Shown here: in pieces, positions 7,527-16,909 of the stretch
Position numbering within the stretch: the first letter of the stretch is position 1
Layout of the letters: each line of letters starts with the position of its first letter
NCBI GenBank assembly: GCA_031292275.1
Contig: JARLHL010000083.1
Coordinates: 1 to 54,799, forward strand
Length of the DNA: 54,799 bases
Reading direction: 5' to 3'
DNA from: Desulfocapsaceae bacterium
GTDB taxonomy: Bacteria > Desulfobacterota > Desulfobulbia > Desulfobulbales > Desulfocapsaceae
Position numbers and translations under genes: made by a program
Notes under the pieces: model-generated
Databases searched by the model: none
What the model saw: the letters and a program-made list of their open reading frames with translations, nothing else
Told to the model about the DNA's origin: nothing

Positions 7527-8912
7527 ATGACATTCATCGATCGCCAGGCAGAGCTCAAATTCCTGGAAGAAAAATGGCAGGACCCCAAATCGCAACTGAT
7601 TGTGCTGTGGGGTAAACGACGGGTCGGCAAAACCGAATTGGTCAAGCAATTTATTGACGGCAAGCCAAGCCTGTATTTTCTCTCAGAGAGCACCAGCGAC
7701 AAAGAACAACTCCAGCGTTTTTCTCAACTCCTTGGTGAATTCCTGGAGGAACCGCTTCTTTTGACGCGTGGATTCTCCGTCTGGGAGGAGGCTTTTGCCT
7801 ATCTAAAAAACAGGAAAGAGCGTTTTGTCCTGGTCTTTGATGAATTCCCCTATCTCATCCAATCCAACCCAGCCATCCCCAGTATCTTCCAAAAAGGCTG
7901 GGACGAATACCTTGCATCAAGCAATATCTACCTGATCCTGCTCGGTTCCAGCGTTACAATGATGGAAAATGAAGTACTGGGGTACCGCTCTCCGCTCTAT
8001 GGCAGACGCACCGGCCAGTGGCTGGTCGATCCCATGCCATTCCGTGCCGCAAGCCAGTTCCGTGCCGACAAACCCTTCTGGGACCGTTTGGCGCATTTTG
8101 CCATTGCCGGTGGTATTCCGGCATATTGGCTGCAATTTTTCCTTAAAAAGGATTTTGCCGGCAATCTGCGAGATCATGTGTTCCGGAAAGGAGAGATGCT
8201 CTATGATGAAGTAGAATTCCTGCTGCGGGCGGAGGTTCGTGAACCACGCTATTACTTCGCGTTACTCCAGGCAATTGCCCAGGGTAAACGCAAACTGAGC
8301 GAGATTGTCAATGCCTCCGGTCTCCAGCAATCGCTTGCCAACAAATACCTTGGTGTTCTTTCTGACTTGCGCATAGTCGAACGGGAGGTTCCGGTAACTG
8401 AAGCCGTACCGATGAAGAGCAAAAAAGGCCTCTACCGGATCAGTGACGAGTTCTGCCGTTTCTGGTTCAGATTTGTTTTGCCGCATCGGTCCGAGCTGGA
8501 AATGGGCAGACTGGATCATATAACCGAGGAATGCCTTAAGCAATTACCCCAGTTCCTCGGCGAGACCTATGAGAAGGTGGCCAAGGAAACGCTTCTTGCT
8601 GACATGGGTTCCTTCTTTCCGTTTTCCGCCATCGGCAGATGGTGGGACCGGGGTGATGAAATTGATGTCGTCGCCATCAATCCAGACCGAGATTCCATCT
8701 TGTTCTGCGAAGTCAAAACCACAGAGAAAAAGGTCGGCACCGATATTCTCAATTCGTTGCGGGATAAGGCGCGGAAGGTCAAATGGGGGAGTTTCGAACG
8801 CAGGGAATTTTTCTGCCTGTTCAGCCGGACAGGGTTTACCTCCGCGCTTCAGGACCAGGCCCAGCACGAAGAAGTCGTCCTTTACTGTGAAGATCAGCGG
8901 GTATTGCCTTGA
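7527..8912 (+). CDS. AAA ATPase with C-terminal DUF234 nuclease-like domain
   Basis: The 461-residue protein has a P-loop (WGKRRVGKTEL near residue 30) and Walker B (LVFDEFPYL near 110), followed by an AAA lid and a winged-helix region. The C-terminal DUF234 domain carries GDEIDVVA...ILFCEVK, the D...E-x-K layout of PD-(D/E)xK nucleases. This architecture is common in archaea and anaerobic bacteria and its function is poorly known. The true start is ATG 7527; the in-frame ATG at 7515 overlaps the ribosome site. The gene sits inside the CRISPR locus but has its own regulated promoter, so it may be an independent defence or addiction-like module that inserted there, or an unrecognised part of the system. 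Confidence 0.75.
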   Translation: MTFIDRQAELKFLEEKWQDPKSQLIVLWGKRRVGKTELVKQFIDGKPSLYFLSESTSDKEQLQRFSQLLGEFLEEPLLLTRGFSVWEEAFAYLKNRKERFVLVFDEFPYLIQSNPAIPSIFQKGWDEYLASSNIYLILLGSSVTMMENEVLGYRSPLYGRRTGQWLVDPMPFRAASQFRADKPFWDRLAHFAIAGGIPAYWLQFFLKKDFAGNLRDHVFRKGEMLYDEVEFLLRAEVREPRYYFALLQAIAQGKRKLSEIVNASGLQQSLANKYLGVLSDLRIVEREVPVTEAVPMKSKKGLYRISDEFCRFWFRFVLPHRSELEMGRLDHITEECLKQLPQFLGETYEKVAKETLLADMGSFFPFSAIGRWWDRGDEIDVVAINPDRDSILFCEVKTTEKKVGTDILNSLRDKARKVKWGSFERREFFCLFSRTGFTSALQDQAQHEEVVLYCEDQRVLP

Positions 8913-9247
8913 GCATTTCAAAACCGGGCCACCCCCCTGATCAGATTTCTCCCCATTGTTTTATCCTCCCTGAACTCACTCATGTAGCGCATGGTCTTCC
9001 ATCGCATCCGGAAAAAACTGCAACATTGCAAATGATGCGGAGCATTCGGTATGGATGGTATCCATTCGTGTAGAGAATTCGGCGGACCATTAGCGGCCCG
9101 AAACGGCTTTTTGAGCCAATTGCTACAGCGTCGCATTGAATTGAAAGAGAAAAAACAGTCGTAAAAATCATCTGTCCATGGTACCCCATACCTGACCGGA
9201 TGTTGATGATTTCGTTCCAAAAAAGTGTTAGAAAACGGAGGTGAAGA
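8913..9247 (+). other. Intergenic region before the cmr operon
   Basis: 335 bases without a recognisable gene. Translations in both directions give only unsupported short frames. The cmr1 ribosome site GGAGGTGA lies at about 9237-9244. I could not identify a convincing promoter, although the gap is long enough to hold one and would separate cmr expression from the upstream ATPase gene. Confidence 0.4.
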
Positions 9248-10303
9248 GTGATTATCACACGATATCACAACACAACTGAAGAAAAGTTAACTATTGAATT
9301 CTTGTCGCCGACTTTTCTCGGTGGGGCTGACCAACATGCCGAACTACGGTCGGCACCTCTCAAAAACCTTCTCAGGCAATGGTGGAGGGTGGCGGTTGGT
9401 AACCAGTATACAAATTCCGAAGATTTTTTGGAGGCTGAAAACGAATTATTTGGCACCTCGCTCAGCGGAAAAGATGCACAAGCCAGCTTGATTCGTCTGG
9501 CACTCTTCGCAAACGCGCATGAGTTTGAAATATCCTCACAACCATTTGATTTTGGCACTACCTACCACCCTGAAGTTGCCCAAAAGGGCAAGGGCAATAT
9601 CTCCAATGCTCTCTATCTCGGTTTTGGTCCAATCGTCAATGCACCTGGAGGCACAAAGCCAAAAAGCTATATTATGCCAGGAAGCAGAGCAACTATAATA
9701 CTTACATTTCCTTACGATAAACAGGAACTCTTTCACCTAATTCTACAGCTTATCGACGCTTTCGGTACGGTCGGTTCCAGAGGCAGAAATGGCTATGGTT
9801 CATTTGCTCTATCCGGAAAGACCTTCTCCCGAGCAAACCTTGGTACTTTGCCATCTCAACCTCTTTCGGAATTGATAAACAGAGAACAACAGTATCCTTC
9901 ATCGCTGGGTTCAGCTACTGGCCGACTCCTCTGCTGGGAGACCTCGCCTCAAAAAGATTGGAAAGGAATCATGGAGACACTCGCAGGCGCATATCTGAAG
10001 ACAAGGACCTCTGTCAATATCGCCCAGCAAGGTTTGCAACAGCGTCATATCATCGGTTATCCGGTGACGAATCACCCCGTGACAGATTGGGGGGGCTCCA
10101 ATGGCCGAATGCCTTCACAACTTCGCCTTATGGTCAAGCGAAACCACGAAGATAAACTTGTCGGACGCATTCTGCATCTACCTCATAAGTTACCGAAACG
10201 ATGGGATAGTGCTAAACTGGGCAGTGAATTGGCGGTCTGGCAAAAGATCCATGGCCTTTTGGATGCGCACAAGGGATTATATCGACATGAGGGTAAGCAA
10301 TGA
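9248..10303 (+). CDS. cmr1: Cmr1, RAMP subunit of the type III-B complex
   Basis: The 351-residue protein matches Cmr1 (Cas7 superfamily), which sits at the head of the Cmr complex and contacts the 3' part of target RNA. Diagnostic segments are SPTFLGGADQHAELR followed by LKNLLRQWWR at the N-terminus, and GTVGSRGRNGYGS near residue 180, the glycine-rich RAMP loop. The start is GTG, preceded by the near-perfect ribosome site GGAGGTGA four bases away. The stop overlaps the cas10 ATG (ATGA), so cmr1 and cas10 are translationally coupled. Confidence 0.88.
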   Translation: MIITRYHNTTEEKLTIEFLSPTFLGGADQHAELRSAPLKNLLRQWWRVAVGNQYTNSEDFLEAENELFGTSLSGKDAQASLIRLALFANAHEFEISSQPFDFGTTYHPEVAQKGKGNISNALYLGFGPIVNAPGGTKPKSYIMPGSRATIILTFPYDKQELFHLILQLIDAFGTVGSRGRNGYGSFALSGKTFSRANLGTLPSQPLSELINREQQYPSSLGSATGRLLCWETSPQKDWKGIMETLAGAYLKTRTSVNIAQQGLQQRHIIGYPVTNHPVTDWGGSNGRMPSQLRLMVKRNHEDKLVGRILHLPHKLPKRWDSAKLGSELAVWQKIHGLLDAHKGLYRHEGKQ

Positions 10304-13152
10304 AAAATCTCCACTATTGGCAGGAAAAGCTCTCCTTGTGGTTGCATGACCCGGTGCACAAGGCATTTGATATCCGAAGGCACGAATTTCTCGCTCGTGA
10401 AATTACCGACTTGCTCCATATTCCCAGCCCGGCAAAGGATACTTACCAAAATGCTGATATGATGGCTTCCGGCCTGACCCGTGCAGCTATGCCGGGTTAT
10501 GATACAAACGAAGAGCAGAGTGGTGCCATCGTTTTCTCCGCTTCACCATATGTGACTCATCCCCTAGTGGCGGGTTTGAAACTTAGATTGCCGATTACCG
10601 GGAAGACGTCCGCCGCTGAAATCCATGAAAGCCTGAAAGTACTGCTCACAAAGGATCTCGGACTGAACAAAACCCATGAAGAGCTGAGCACTTTGCCAGC
10701 AGAGGAAAAACCTCTCAGTGGGTATTTCAACTGGAAGGATACACCGGAGGAGTGGGCGCAGGCCCTCTATTTTTACCTGTTTTTTGCCCTGCAAAAACGT
10801 CTGCGCCTGGAAAACGTTGGTGGTCTTGGGGGTGCCTGGGATCTCCTGCCGGCAGATTCACGAATGCCCGATCATTCACTCTGGCATCATCTCGGTCTGA
10901 CTTCGGCCATAGGTTCTGCGCTGTCATCCGATCCTGAACATGAAATCTCTCTGACGGTCTTCTCCCTTACGCCGGTGCAAGCCTTCATAGGCAGAGCCCG
11001 CAAACTGAGAGACCATTGGCTGGGGTCAGTGCTCCTTTCGTATCTTGCCTTCACCGGTATTCGACACATAGCCGAAACACTTGGCCCGGATCATATCGTT
11101 TATCCTTCGCTACACGATCAATCTTTGGTGGAAACATGGATTGGCAAGCAGTTCCATCTGGAACGATTTCTGGTTGAACACGACAACGACCTGAAAGAAC
11201 ATAGGAAAAATGGTGCATCAATTGCCTCCTTTCCCAATAAATTCGTTTTTCTCAGTGCCACCTCACATGCTGAAGAACTCTGCAGGTCATGCGAAAACGC
11301 GATGCAACTGGAATGGCTTCGTGTCGCCCGCATCGTCAAGGACTACCTGGCCACCAGGATGCAGACAGGCCCAACCATGAATGACCTGTTTGAACATCAG
11401 ATTTCGGATTACTGGCAGTTCGGCCACGCCTCCTGCCGCCTGGTTAGTTTGAACGACAAGGATGCCCTTCGACAGGTATTAGCAGAAAGCAAATGGCAGG
11501 CCGAAGAGAATACCGTTGCTGCCTTTGCCAAGATGTATGGGCAGAGTGGCATGGCTGTTGCCCGTTTGTATGGTGCAACCCATTCTTTGGTTCAGTCTCT
11601 GCTTGCTGCCACCAAGTATAAACCTACCCGGATTAGAAAGCCGCAAAACGGAGAAAAATGCCCCCTCTGTGGCGAACATGAAGTGCTGCATGATTTCAGC
11701 CAGACAGGAAAATTCAGTGCTGGCGATTACAAGGATGCGATAAGAACATTTTGGCAGGCAGTGCATGGGCGAGAAAACAGTGCGGGCAGTTCTGCCCAGG
11801 TCGGCAAGAATGAACGTATCTGCTCAGTGTGTGCCGTCAAACGATTTTTGCCCCGTGCTCTCAAGCAGGGGCTTCACGAAAACGAACTGCTGGCAAGTAT
11901 TGTTGCTGACGCAGATCGATTTCCCGCCACAACCGAACTGGCGGCCAAGAGATATCTGGACAAGTTGGACAGCAAGGTGCCAGGTCATCCCTCGAAAAAC
12001 TCACGGTTGATCGATGCCCTCCATGAGTCCGAGCTTGACGGACTGGACGACGGGGTTTCATCAGCAGTGCGGACGATTATAGCCGCAGGCAAAGCCAACG
12101 AAGTCGAATACACCAACCGTGACAAATACTACGCCCTGTTGTTGATGGATGGCGACAAGATGGGCCATCTTGTCAACGGCAAGACACTGACTTCCACCTG
12201 GGGTGATGTGCTCCACCCGGAATTGACGGAAAAATTTTCGAAAAAGTCGTTTCATCCCGACTCACCACTGCGGGCAAGACTTGAAGAAAAGAGGATTCTG
12301 AATCCTGCCGTGCATGCCGCGATCTCAGAGGGATTGAACAGCTTTGCCCGGTACGGAGTAGCCCCTATCGTAGAGAGGTTGAGCGGTCGCCTCATCTATG
12401 CTGGAGGTGACGATGTCTGCGCCGTCCTGCCACTAGATGCGGCATTACAGGCAGCTCGTGCCATTCAAACCGCCTATTGTCTGGGATTTGTCCGCTATGG
12501 CAAGGAGGGCGCAACAGAAGTGACCGGGGAATCGCAGGCAACCACAGGAAAACTCGGGATGCATCTTGGCAAGGCGAAAGGCATTTCGATTTCCGGAGCC
12601 ATCGTCATTGCTCACCATAAGGCACCGCTGCGCGAGGTTCTGCGAGATGCACATACCGTCCTTACTGGGATCGCCAAGAATAGAGCCGGACGCAATGCCC
12701 TGGCTATCAGGCTGAAAAAACGGTCCGGCGGTGATCGTGACCTCTGGCTCAACTGGAATGAACCAAATCCTTTCTGTTTGCTACCGGAATCATTGCTAAC
12801 CTCTTTCGAGCTGCTGATGCAAGGGGTTACCGATGAGGTCATGGGCGGCCGCTTGCTCTACAGTTTAGCAAACCTTGAAGGGGCTATCGCTCCGCTTGCG
12901 ACAACGGCTGAAGATATCCTTATCAACAGAGAAAAAATCATTCGTCTTATCGAATATGAGGTTGGTCACTCAGGGAAAGGCCGCAGTGAGGAGAGACTCA
13001 TCCTGAAACGCCAGTTTGCTGAACGGTTGGCGGGGCTCATGATTCGTCGTACATCTAGGGAACAGGATTGGTTCAATCCGGAATCGGCAATTGTTGCTCG
13101 ATTCCTGGCTATACCCCAACATCAGGGAGGTCGGCATGAGTATCTGGTATGA
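10300..13152 (+). CDS. cas10: Cas10 (Cmr2), cyclic oligoadenylate synthase
   Basis: The 950-residue large subunit begins with an HD-like segment (LWLHDPVHKA, residues 13-22) as in other Cmr2 proteins. A zinc finger is formed by CPLC near 452 and CSVC near 507. The Palm cyclase motif is intact: YAGGDDVCAVLP with GGDD at about 702-705. Cas10 should therefore make cyclic oligoadenylates from ATP when the complex binds target RNA. A YYALLLMDGDKMGHLV segment near 610 is the second Palm-type core. It overlaps cmr1 by 4 bases and cmr3 by 17. Whether the N-terminal HD still cleaves DNA cannot be judged from sequence alone. Confidence 0.92.
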   Translation: MKNLHYWQEKLSLWLHDPVHKAFDIRRHEFLAREITDLLHIPSPAKDTYQNADMMASGLTRAAMPGYDTNEEQSGAIVFSASPYVTHPLVAGLKLRLPITGKTSAAEIHESLKVLLTKDLGLNKTHEELSTLPAEEKPLSGYFNWKDTPEEWAQALYFYLFFALQKRLRLENVGGLGGAWDLLPADSRMPDHSLWHHLGLTSAIGSALSSDPEHEISLTVFSLTPVQAFIGRARKLRDHWLGSVLLSYLAFTGIRHIAETLGPDHIVYPSLHDQSLVETWIGKQFHLERFLVEHDNDLKEHRKNGASIASFPNKFVFLSATSHAEELCRSCENAMQLEWLRVARIVKDYLATRMQTGPTMNDLFEHQISDYWQFGHASCRLVSLNDKDALRQVLAESKWQAEENTVAAFAKMYGQSGMAVARLYGATHSLVQSLLAATKYKPTRIRKPQNGEKCPLCGEHEVLHDFSQTGKFSAGDYKDAIRTFWQAVHGRENSAGSSAQVGKNERICSVCAVKRFLPRALKQGLHENELLASIVADADRFPATTELAAKRYLDKLDSKVPGHPSKNSRLIDALHESELDGLDDGVSSAVRTIIAAGKANEVEYTNRDKYYALLLMDGDKMGHLVNGKTLTSTWGDVLHPELTEKFSKKSFHPDSPLRARLEEKRILNPAVHAAISEGLNSFARYGVAPIVERLSGRLIYAGGDDVCAVLPLDAALQAARAIQTAYCLGFVRYGKEGATEVTGESQATTGKLGMHLGKAKGISISGAIVIAHHKAPLREVLRDAHTVLTGIAKNRAGRNALAIRLKKRSGGDRDLWLNWNEPNPFCLLPESLLTSFELLMQGVTDEVMGGRLLYSLANLEGAIAPLATTAEDILINREKIIRLIEYEVGHSGKGRSEERLILKRQFAERLAGLMIRRTSREQDWFNPESAIVARFLAIPQHQGGRHEYLV

Positions 13153-14122
13153 AATTACTCCGGTTGATACCTTGTTCTTTCGCGGTGCAGAAGCCATGGA
13201 AGCAGGGCAACTGAGCAGCGATGCACTTTTCCCACCGCCGGTTTCGGTGCTGGAGGGAGCCTTGCGGACGGCACTTCTAAGGCAACAACAAATACCTTTT
13301 GCGGCATATAACGCCGGCAACTGCTCCGGCGAGATCTTTGAACAGATTGGCAGAAGCGGAGAAAAGGCACCATTTTCGATAATCATGATATTCTTCCGTA
13401 AAGATGGCGTAGATTATGTTCCCTGTCCCGCAAATCTCTTTGTAGAGGAAAAGCTGGATACCAGTTCTCTGCGTATAACAGAAAAAAACTCTTCGACAGT
13501 GAAAATTCATCGAGCGGTTCCAAAACCCACAGCATCGGAGAAGCTAAAATTTCGGACCTCCGCAAGAAATTACGCCCTGCCTCTTGTTGTTGCCGACGAA
13601 GAAATTGTGCCACTAGCCGGGCATTGGCTGAAGCGCGACCTTCTGAAAAAACTTCCCGACACTCTGACCGGTGAAGATATATTGGCGTCCACTGATCTGT
13701 ACGACATGGAACCTCGTACCGGAATAGCCTTAGATCCCAACCGCAAGGTTATTGAGAGCAAGCTCTACTCTACAGGCCACATTCGTTTGCGATACGGCGT
13801 AAGCATTATTATCGCGATAGATAGGTATATCGGATTAGCGGACACTGGTATGCTTGCTTTGGGCGGCGAAAAGCGCATGAGCGGTTACACAACGATAACG
13901 GCATCTGAGTTGTCTTCCCCGCCTGCCGCCGCGTACATGACGCTGGCCCCAGTCGAATTAACAGACGCACTGATGCCAGCAATAATATCCGCGCACAAAC
14001 CTCTCGTTTTAGCCGGTTGGGATCTCCACACCGGATTTCATAAACCGACAACAACCTGGCTGCCTGCTGGCTCTGTGTTTAGTTACAACATTAATAATCA
14101 TTGTGTGCCTCTGGCCAATTAA
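13136..14122 (+). CDS. cmr3: Cmr3, Cas5-like subunit
   Basis: The 328-residue product starts IWYEITPVDTLFFRGAEAME, the classic Cmr3 N-terminus. Cmr3 caps the crRNA 5' handle together with Cas10. ATG 13136 follows GGGAGG within cas10 and gives a 17-base overlap; an upstream in-frame ATG at 13091 would extend it into cas10 without a ribosome site. Near the C-terminus LALGGEKRMSGY resembles the RAMP glycine-rich loop. Cmr4 follows after 12 bases. Confidence 0.88.
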   Translation: MSIWYEITPVDTLFFRGAEAMEAGQLSSDALFPPPVSVLEGALRTALLRQQQIPFAAYNAGNCSGEIFEQIGRSGEKAPFSIIMIFFRKDGVDYVPCPANLFVEEKLDTSSLRITEKNSSTVKIHRAVPKPTASEKLKFRTSARNYALPLVVADEEIVPLAGHWLKRDLLKKLPDTLTGEDILASTDLYDMEPRTGIALDPNRKVIESKLYSTGHIRLRYGVSIIIAIDRYIGLADTGMLALGGEKRMSGYTTITASELSSPPAAAYMTLAPVELTDALMPAIISAHKPLVLAGWDLHTGFHKPTTTWLPAGSVFSYNINNHCVPLAN

Positions 14123-14134
14123 GGAGCAATTACC

Positions 14135-14998
14135 ATGGAAAATGCTGCATCCATTCTCTGCATGTACGCGATAACTCCCTGCCATGCCGGTAGTGGTTCT
14201 TCGACCGGCGTGGTCGACCTGCCGATCCAGCGAGAACGCCATACCAATTGGCCGATTGTCCAGGCTTCCGGCATGAAAGGCGCGATGCGCGCCCATTTTG
14301 ATCGTTATAAAGGCGCGATAGCCGACAAACTAGCCGAAGAGCAGTTTGCCCAACTCACCGATCTGGTGTTCGGCTCTGAAAAATCCGAGTATGCAGGTTC
14401 ACTTTCAGTGAGTGACGCCAAGATTCTCGCCTTTCCAATGCGCTCCAATGTCGCTCCCTTCGTCTGGGTCACCTGTCCGGCTGCATTGAAAAGACTGAAC
14501 AAAGACCTACATCTCGCCGGAAAGGTGGAACTGGATCTGGCCGCAATCAAAGAACTGCCCGCCGATCAGGCCCTGTGGTTTTCCGGTTCCTTCCAGAAAG
14601 GCGACCATATTCTTCTCGAAGATATGGAGGTAGTGGCGGAATCAAAGGTAGAATTAAAGAACGGGGAAATCTGCTTCCGTGAAAGTGATCGTTTACTGGT
14701 GGTCCATGACGAGGTGTTCGGCTATGCCGTTTCCCACTGTACCTCCATCATGGCCCAGATCAAAATAGATCAGGCTACCGGCACTACCTCCACCGGCTCG
14801 CTCCGTTACCAAGAGGAACTACCAGCCGATACGCTCATGTACAGTGTGGTATTCTGGGGTAATTCCCGTGATGGCAAGGCGTCGCTGGCTGCCGAAACGA
14901 TACGTGGCTTTGTCGAAAGAGATGTTTTAGCAGATCATCTCCAGGTTGGTGGAGACGAGACTCTTGGTCGCGGCATCTTTTCGTTGACCTGGATCTGA
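14135..14998 (+). CDS. cmr4: Cmr4, Cas7 backbone ribonuclease
   Basis: 287 residues beginning with the Cmr4 pattern YAITPCHAGSGSSTGVVDLP; Asp28 is in the position of the catalytic aspartate that cuts target RNA every six nucleotides. WPIVQASGMKGAMR follows as in the family. Several copies would form the backbone along the crRNA spacer. AAGGAG precedes the ATG. Intact catalytic residues suggest that target RNA is sliced, which would also terminate cOA synthesis. Confidence 0.9.
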   Translation: MENAASILCMYAITPCHAGSGSSTGVVDLPIQRERHTNWPIVQASGMKGAMRAHFDRYKGAIADKLAEEQFAQLTDLVFGSEKSEYAGSLSVSDAKILAFPMRSNVAPFVWVTCPAALKRLNKDLHLAGKVELDLAAIKELPADQALWFSGSFQKGDHILLEDMEVVAESKVELKNGEICFRESDRLLVVHDEVFGYAVSHCTSIMAQIKIDQATGTTSTGSLRYQEELPADTLMYSVVFWGNSRDGKASLAAETIRGFVERDVLADHLQVGGDETLGRGIFSLTWI

Positions 14999-15012
14999 AA
15001 GGAGATATCACC

Positions 15013-15378
15013 ATGCAAACCAAAGAACAAAAACGATCAGCGTTTGTCCTCACCCAAATCCAAACGGTATTCCACGACAGGGTGGATAAAGAGACAGCCA
15101 ACTTTTTGGTTGGTGTTCCCACCTTGATCCTGGCCAATGGCCTGGCGCAGAGCCTTGCCTTTCTTCTGTCGAAAAAGAAGGAACAGAAACACAAGGACAC
15201 TTTTCAAGTAATCAAAGAATGGTTGTCTAGGGAAATGCCTTCACTCAAGACTGCCTCCGATATAGATTTCTTGAAAAAATTTGCGGACCTCAAACAGTCG
15301 GAGTATCTGGCCGCACAAGAGGAAGCACTTACCATGCTTCAGTGGCTGAAACGCTATGCTCGAGCCTTCGAGGTGTGA
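15013..15378 (+). CDS. cmr5: Cmr5, small subunit (Cas11)
   Basis: The 121-residue helical protein lies at the expected position between cmr4 and cmr6 and has the Cmr5 size and composition: an N-terminal KEQKRSAFVLTQIQTV, then FLVGVPTLILANGLAQSLAF, and a C-terminal EEALTMLQWLKRYA. The subunit forms the second filament stabilising target RNA in the complex. AAGGAGA ribosome site. Cmr6 starts one base after its stop. Confidence 0.85.
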   Translation: MQTKEQKRSAFVLTQIQTVFHDRVDKETANFLVGVPTLILANGLAQSLAFLLSKKKEQKHKDTFQVIKEWLSREMPSLKTASDIDFLKKFADLKQSEYLAAQEEALTMLQWLKRYARAFEV

Positions 15379-15379
15379 T

Positions 15380-16909
15380 ATGAGAGCAATTCCGACACAG
15401 CAAGCTGAACTGTTGAAAAAGGGAAGAAGAGCGAATTTTTCCCTCTTCTTTTCACGTATGTGTCTTTGGCACGAGGATAGGGGTGAACTTCAAGCGAAAT
15501 ATCAATCCGGTACAAGAAGACGAAGAGGAGCTGCCGGTGGTGAAGTACCTTTGTTTGATTCATCTATTGTCGAACTCGGCTTTCAAGCGAATGAGACCCT
15601 TCCTGCCGCAGAGTTTGCCCTCAAGACAATCCACACTCGGCAAGGCCGACTACTCAATACCATCGCCGTAGAGGGTGGCATGGTCTGGGAATTCCAAAGT
15701 CGTCTGCTCTCCCCCTATGTTTCGGGCCTTGGCTCCGGACACCCGACCGAAACAGGCATGATCCTTGACCGCAACACTGGCCTGCCATATATTCCAGCCA
15801 GTTCGCTCAAGGGGGTTTTGCGGCTGGCTCATGCCCTCGACCTCGCGGAGAACCATCCCGAGACAATACTACAGCAAAGCAAGGACGGACAGATCGAAAT
15901 CTCGGACCAAGAACCAACTCTGCGCAAGTATTTTGGTGACACCGATACCAGTGCAATAGAATGTGTTCGAGGCCAACTTGTTTTCCTTGATGCCTATCCA
16001 GCCACTGTCCCCACACTTAGAGTGGATATCATGAACCCTCATTTTGGTGGATATTATGCCGGCAAGCGGGGGCACATGCAGGGACCGGTGGAAACAGAAG
16101 ATCCTATTCCGGTGAAATTCCTGACCGTGAAAGACGGCGTTGCGTTTATTTTTCGCTGCTTCACCTCCCCGTTGGCCCGCCCACAACACATAGAGAAAAA
16201 TCCTGTCTCCCGCTCTTTTACTAAAGATGATGACCAAGCAATCCAGGCAATGTTTAACCGAGCCCTTGTCAAACTTGGCATTGGCGGCAAGACCTCGGTT
16301 GGATATGGTAGATTCGAACAACCTGTTGTAACGTCTTCGGAAATTTTCCAAAATCGTGCAGCCGAAGAGCGGCTGAAAAAGCATCAGGAAGAAGAGGCTC
16401 GTCTTTATCCATGGCGAAAAAAGTGTCTGCCTAAGATTGTGGCAAGTTCTGATTGGGGGCAACTCAAACAGTGTATGGAAGATGCGACAATAAACCAATA
16501 CAGTAGTGAAACGGAAGTAGCCCAGGCCTTGCATGATACTGCCATCAAGATCAGGGAGAAGTTTAAAAAAGGCTGGGAATCTGTTCGTGACCAAAAGATT
16601 ATCGACTGGCTCGCCCCTGCAGGGATTTCCTGGCTACCGTTGACAGAAAAGAAAGAACATCGGACCAACCTTTCTCCAGATGAGCAGGCAGAGATAAACT
16701 GTATTTTGGCGCTTAAGGATTGGGGTAATTATATCCAAGCAAAAATTTCCCTGGTTGACCTTTCCCTGTCGGCGCTTCAACAATTGAAAGTGAAAATGAA
16801 AAATGAGTGGAGTTGCGATGACAAAAAGGCTCAGAAGAAAAATCCGCTAAAAAAGAATGCTTGGGATGAAGTAAACTCGCTTATAAAAAAGCTCGCGAGT
16901 GGAAATTGA
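15380..16909 (+). CDS. cmr6: Cmr6 with long C-terminal extension
   Basis: The RAMP portion (residues about 1-310) has Cmr6 hallmarks: a conserved GLGSGHPTETGM loop near 115, LPYIPASSLKGVLR near 135, and GIGGKTSVGYGRFE near 300. Cmr6 terminates the Cas7 backbone near the crRNA 3' end. Beyond residue about 315 lie nearly 200 extra residues, charged and helical (EERLKKHQEEEARL, then a Lys-rich end), giving 509 residues where typical Cmr6 is about 250-350. No catalytic motif is recognisable in the tail. The start is ATG 15380, just after the cmr5 stop; the in-frame ATG at 15356 lies within cmr5. Confidence 0.82.
   Translation: MRAIPTQQAELLKKGRRANFSLFFSRMCLWHEDRGELQAKYQSGTRRRRGAAGGEVPLFDSSIVELGFQANETLPAAEFALKTIHTRQGRLLNTIAVEGGMVWEFQSRLLSPYVSGLGSGHPTETGMILDRNTGLPYIPASSLKGVLRLAHALDLAENHPETILQQSKDGQIEISDQEPTLRKYFGDTDTSAIECVRGQLVFLDAYPATVPTLRVDIMNPHFGGYYAGKRGHMQGPVETEDPIPVKFLTVKDGVAFIFRCFTSPLARPQHIEKNPVSRSFTKDDDQAIQAMFNRALVKLGIGGKTSVGYGRFEQPVVTSSEIFQNRAAEERLKKHQEEEARLYPWRKKCLPKIVASSDWGQLKQCMEDATINQYSSETEVAQALHDTAIKIREKFKKGWESVRDQKIIDWLAPAGISWLPLTEKKEHRTNLSPDEQAEINCILALKDWGNYIQAKISLVDLSLSALQQLKVKMKNEWSCDDKKAQKKNPLKKNAWDEVNSLIKKLASGN

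Noticed and set aside
9194-9213. CRISPR-repeat-like GACCGGAT...TGATTTC in the gap before cmr1 (15 of 20 positions)
   Set aside because: A match of this quality is expected several times by chance in a window this size on both strands, and no spacer-like partner or second repeat is nearby.
8918-9268. A 116-codon minus-strand frame before cmr1
   Set aside because: No family resemblance, no ribosome site, and it overlaps the cmr1 start; treated as non-coding.
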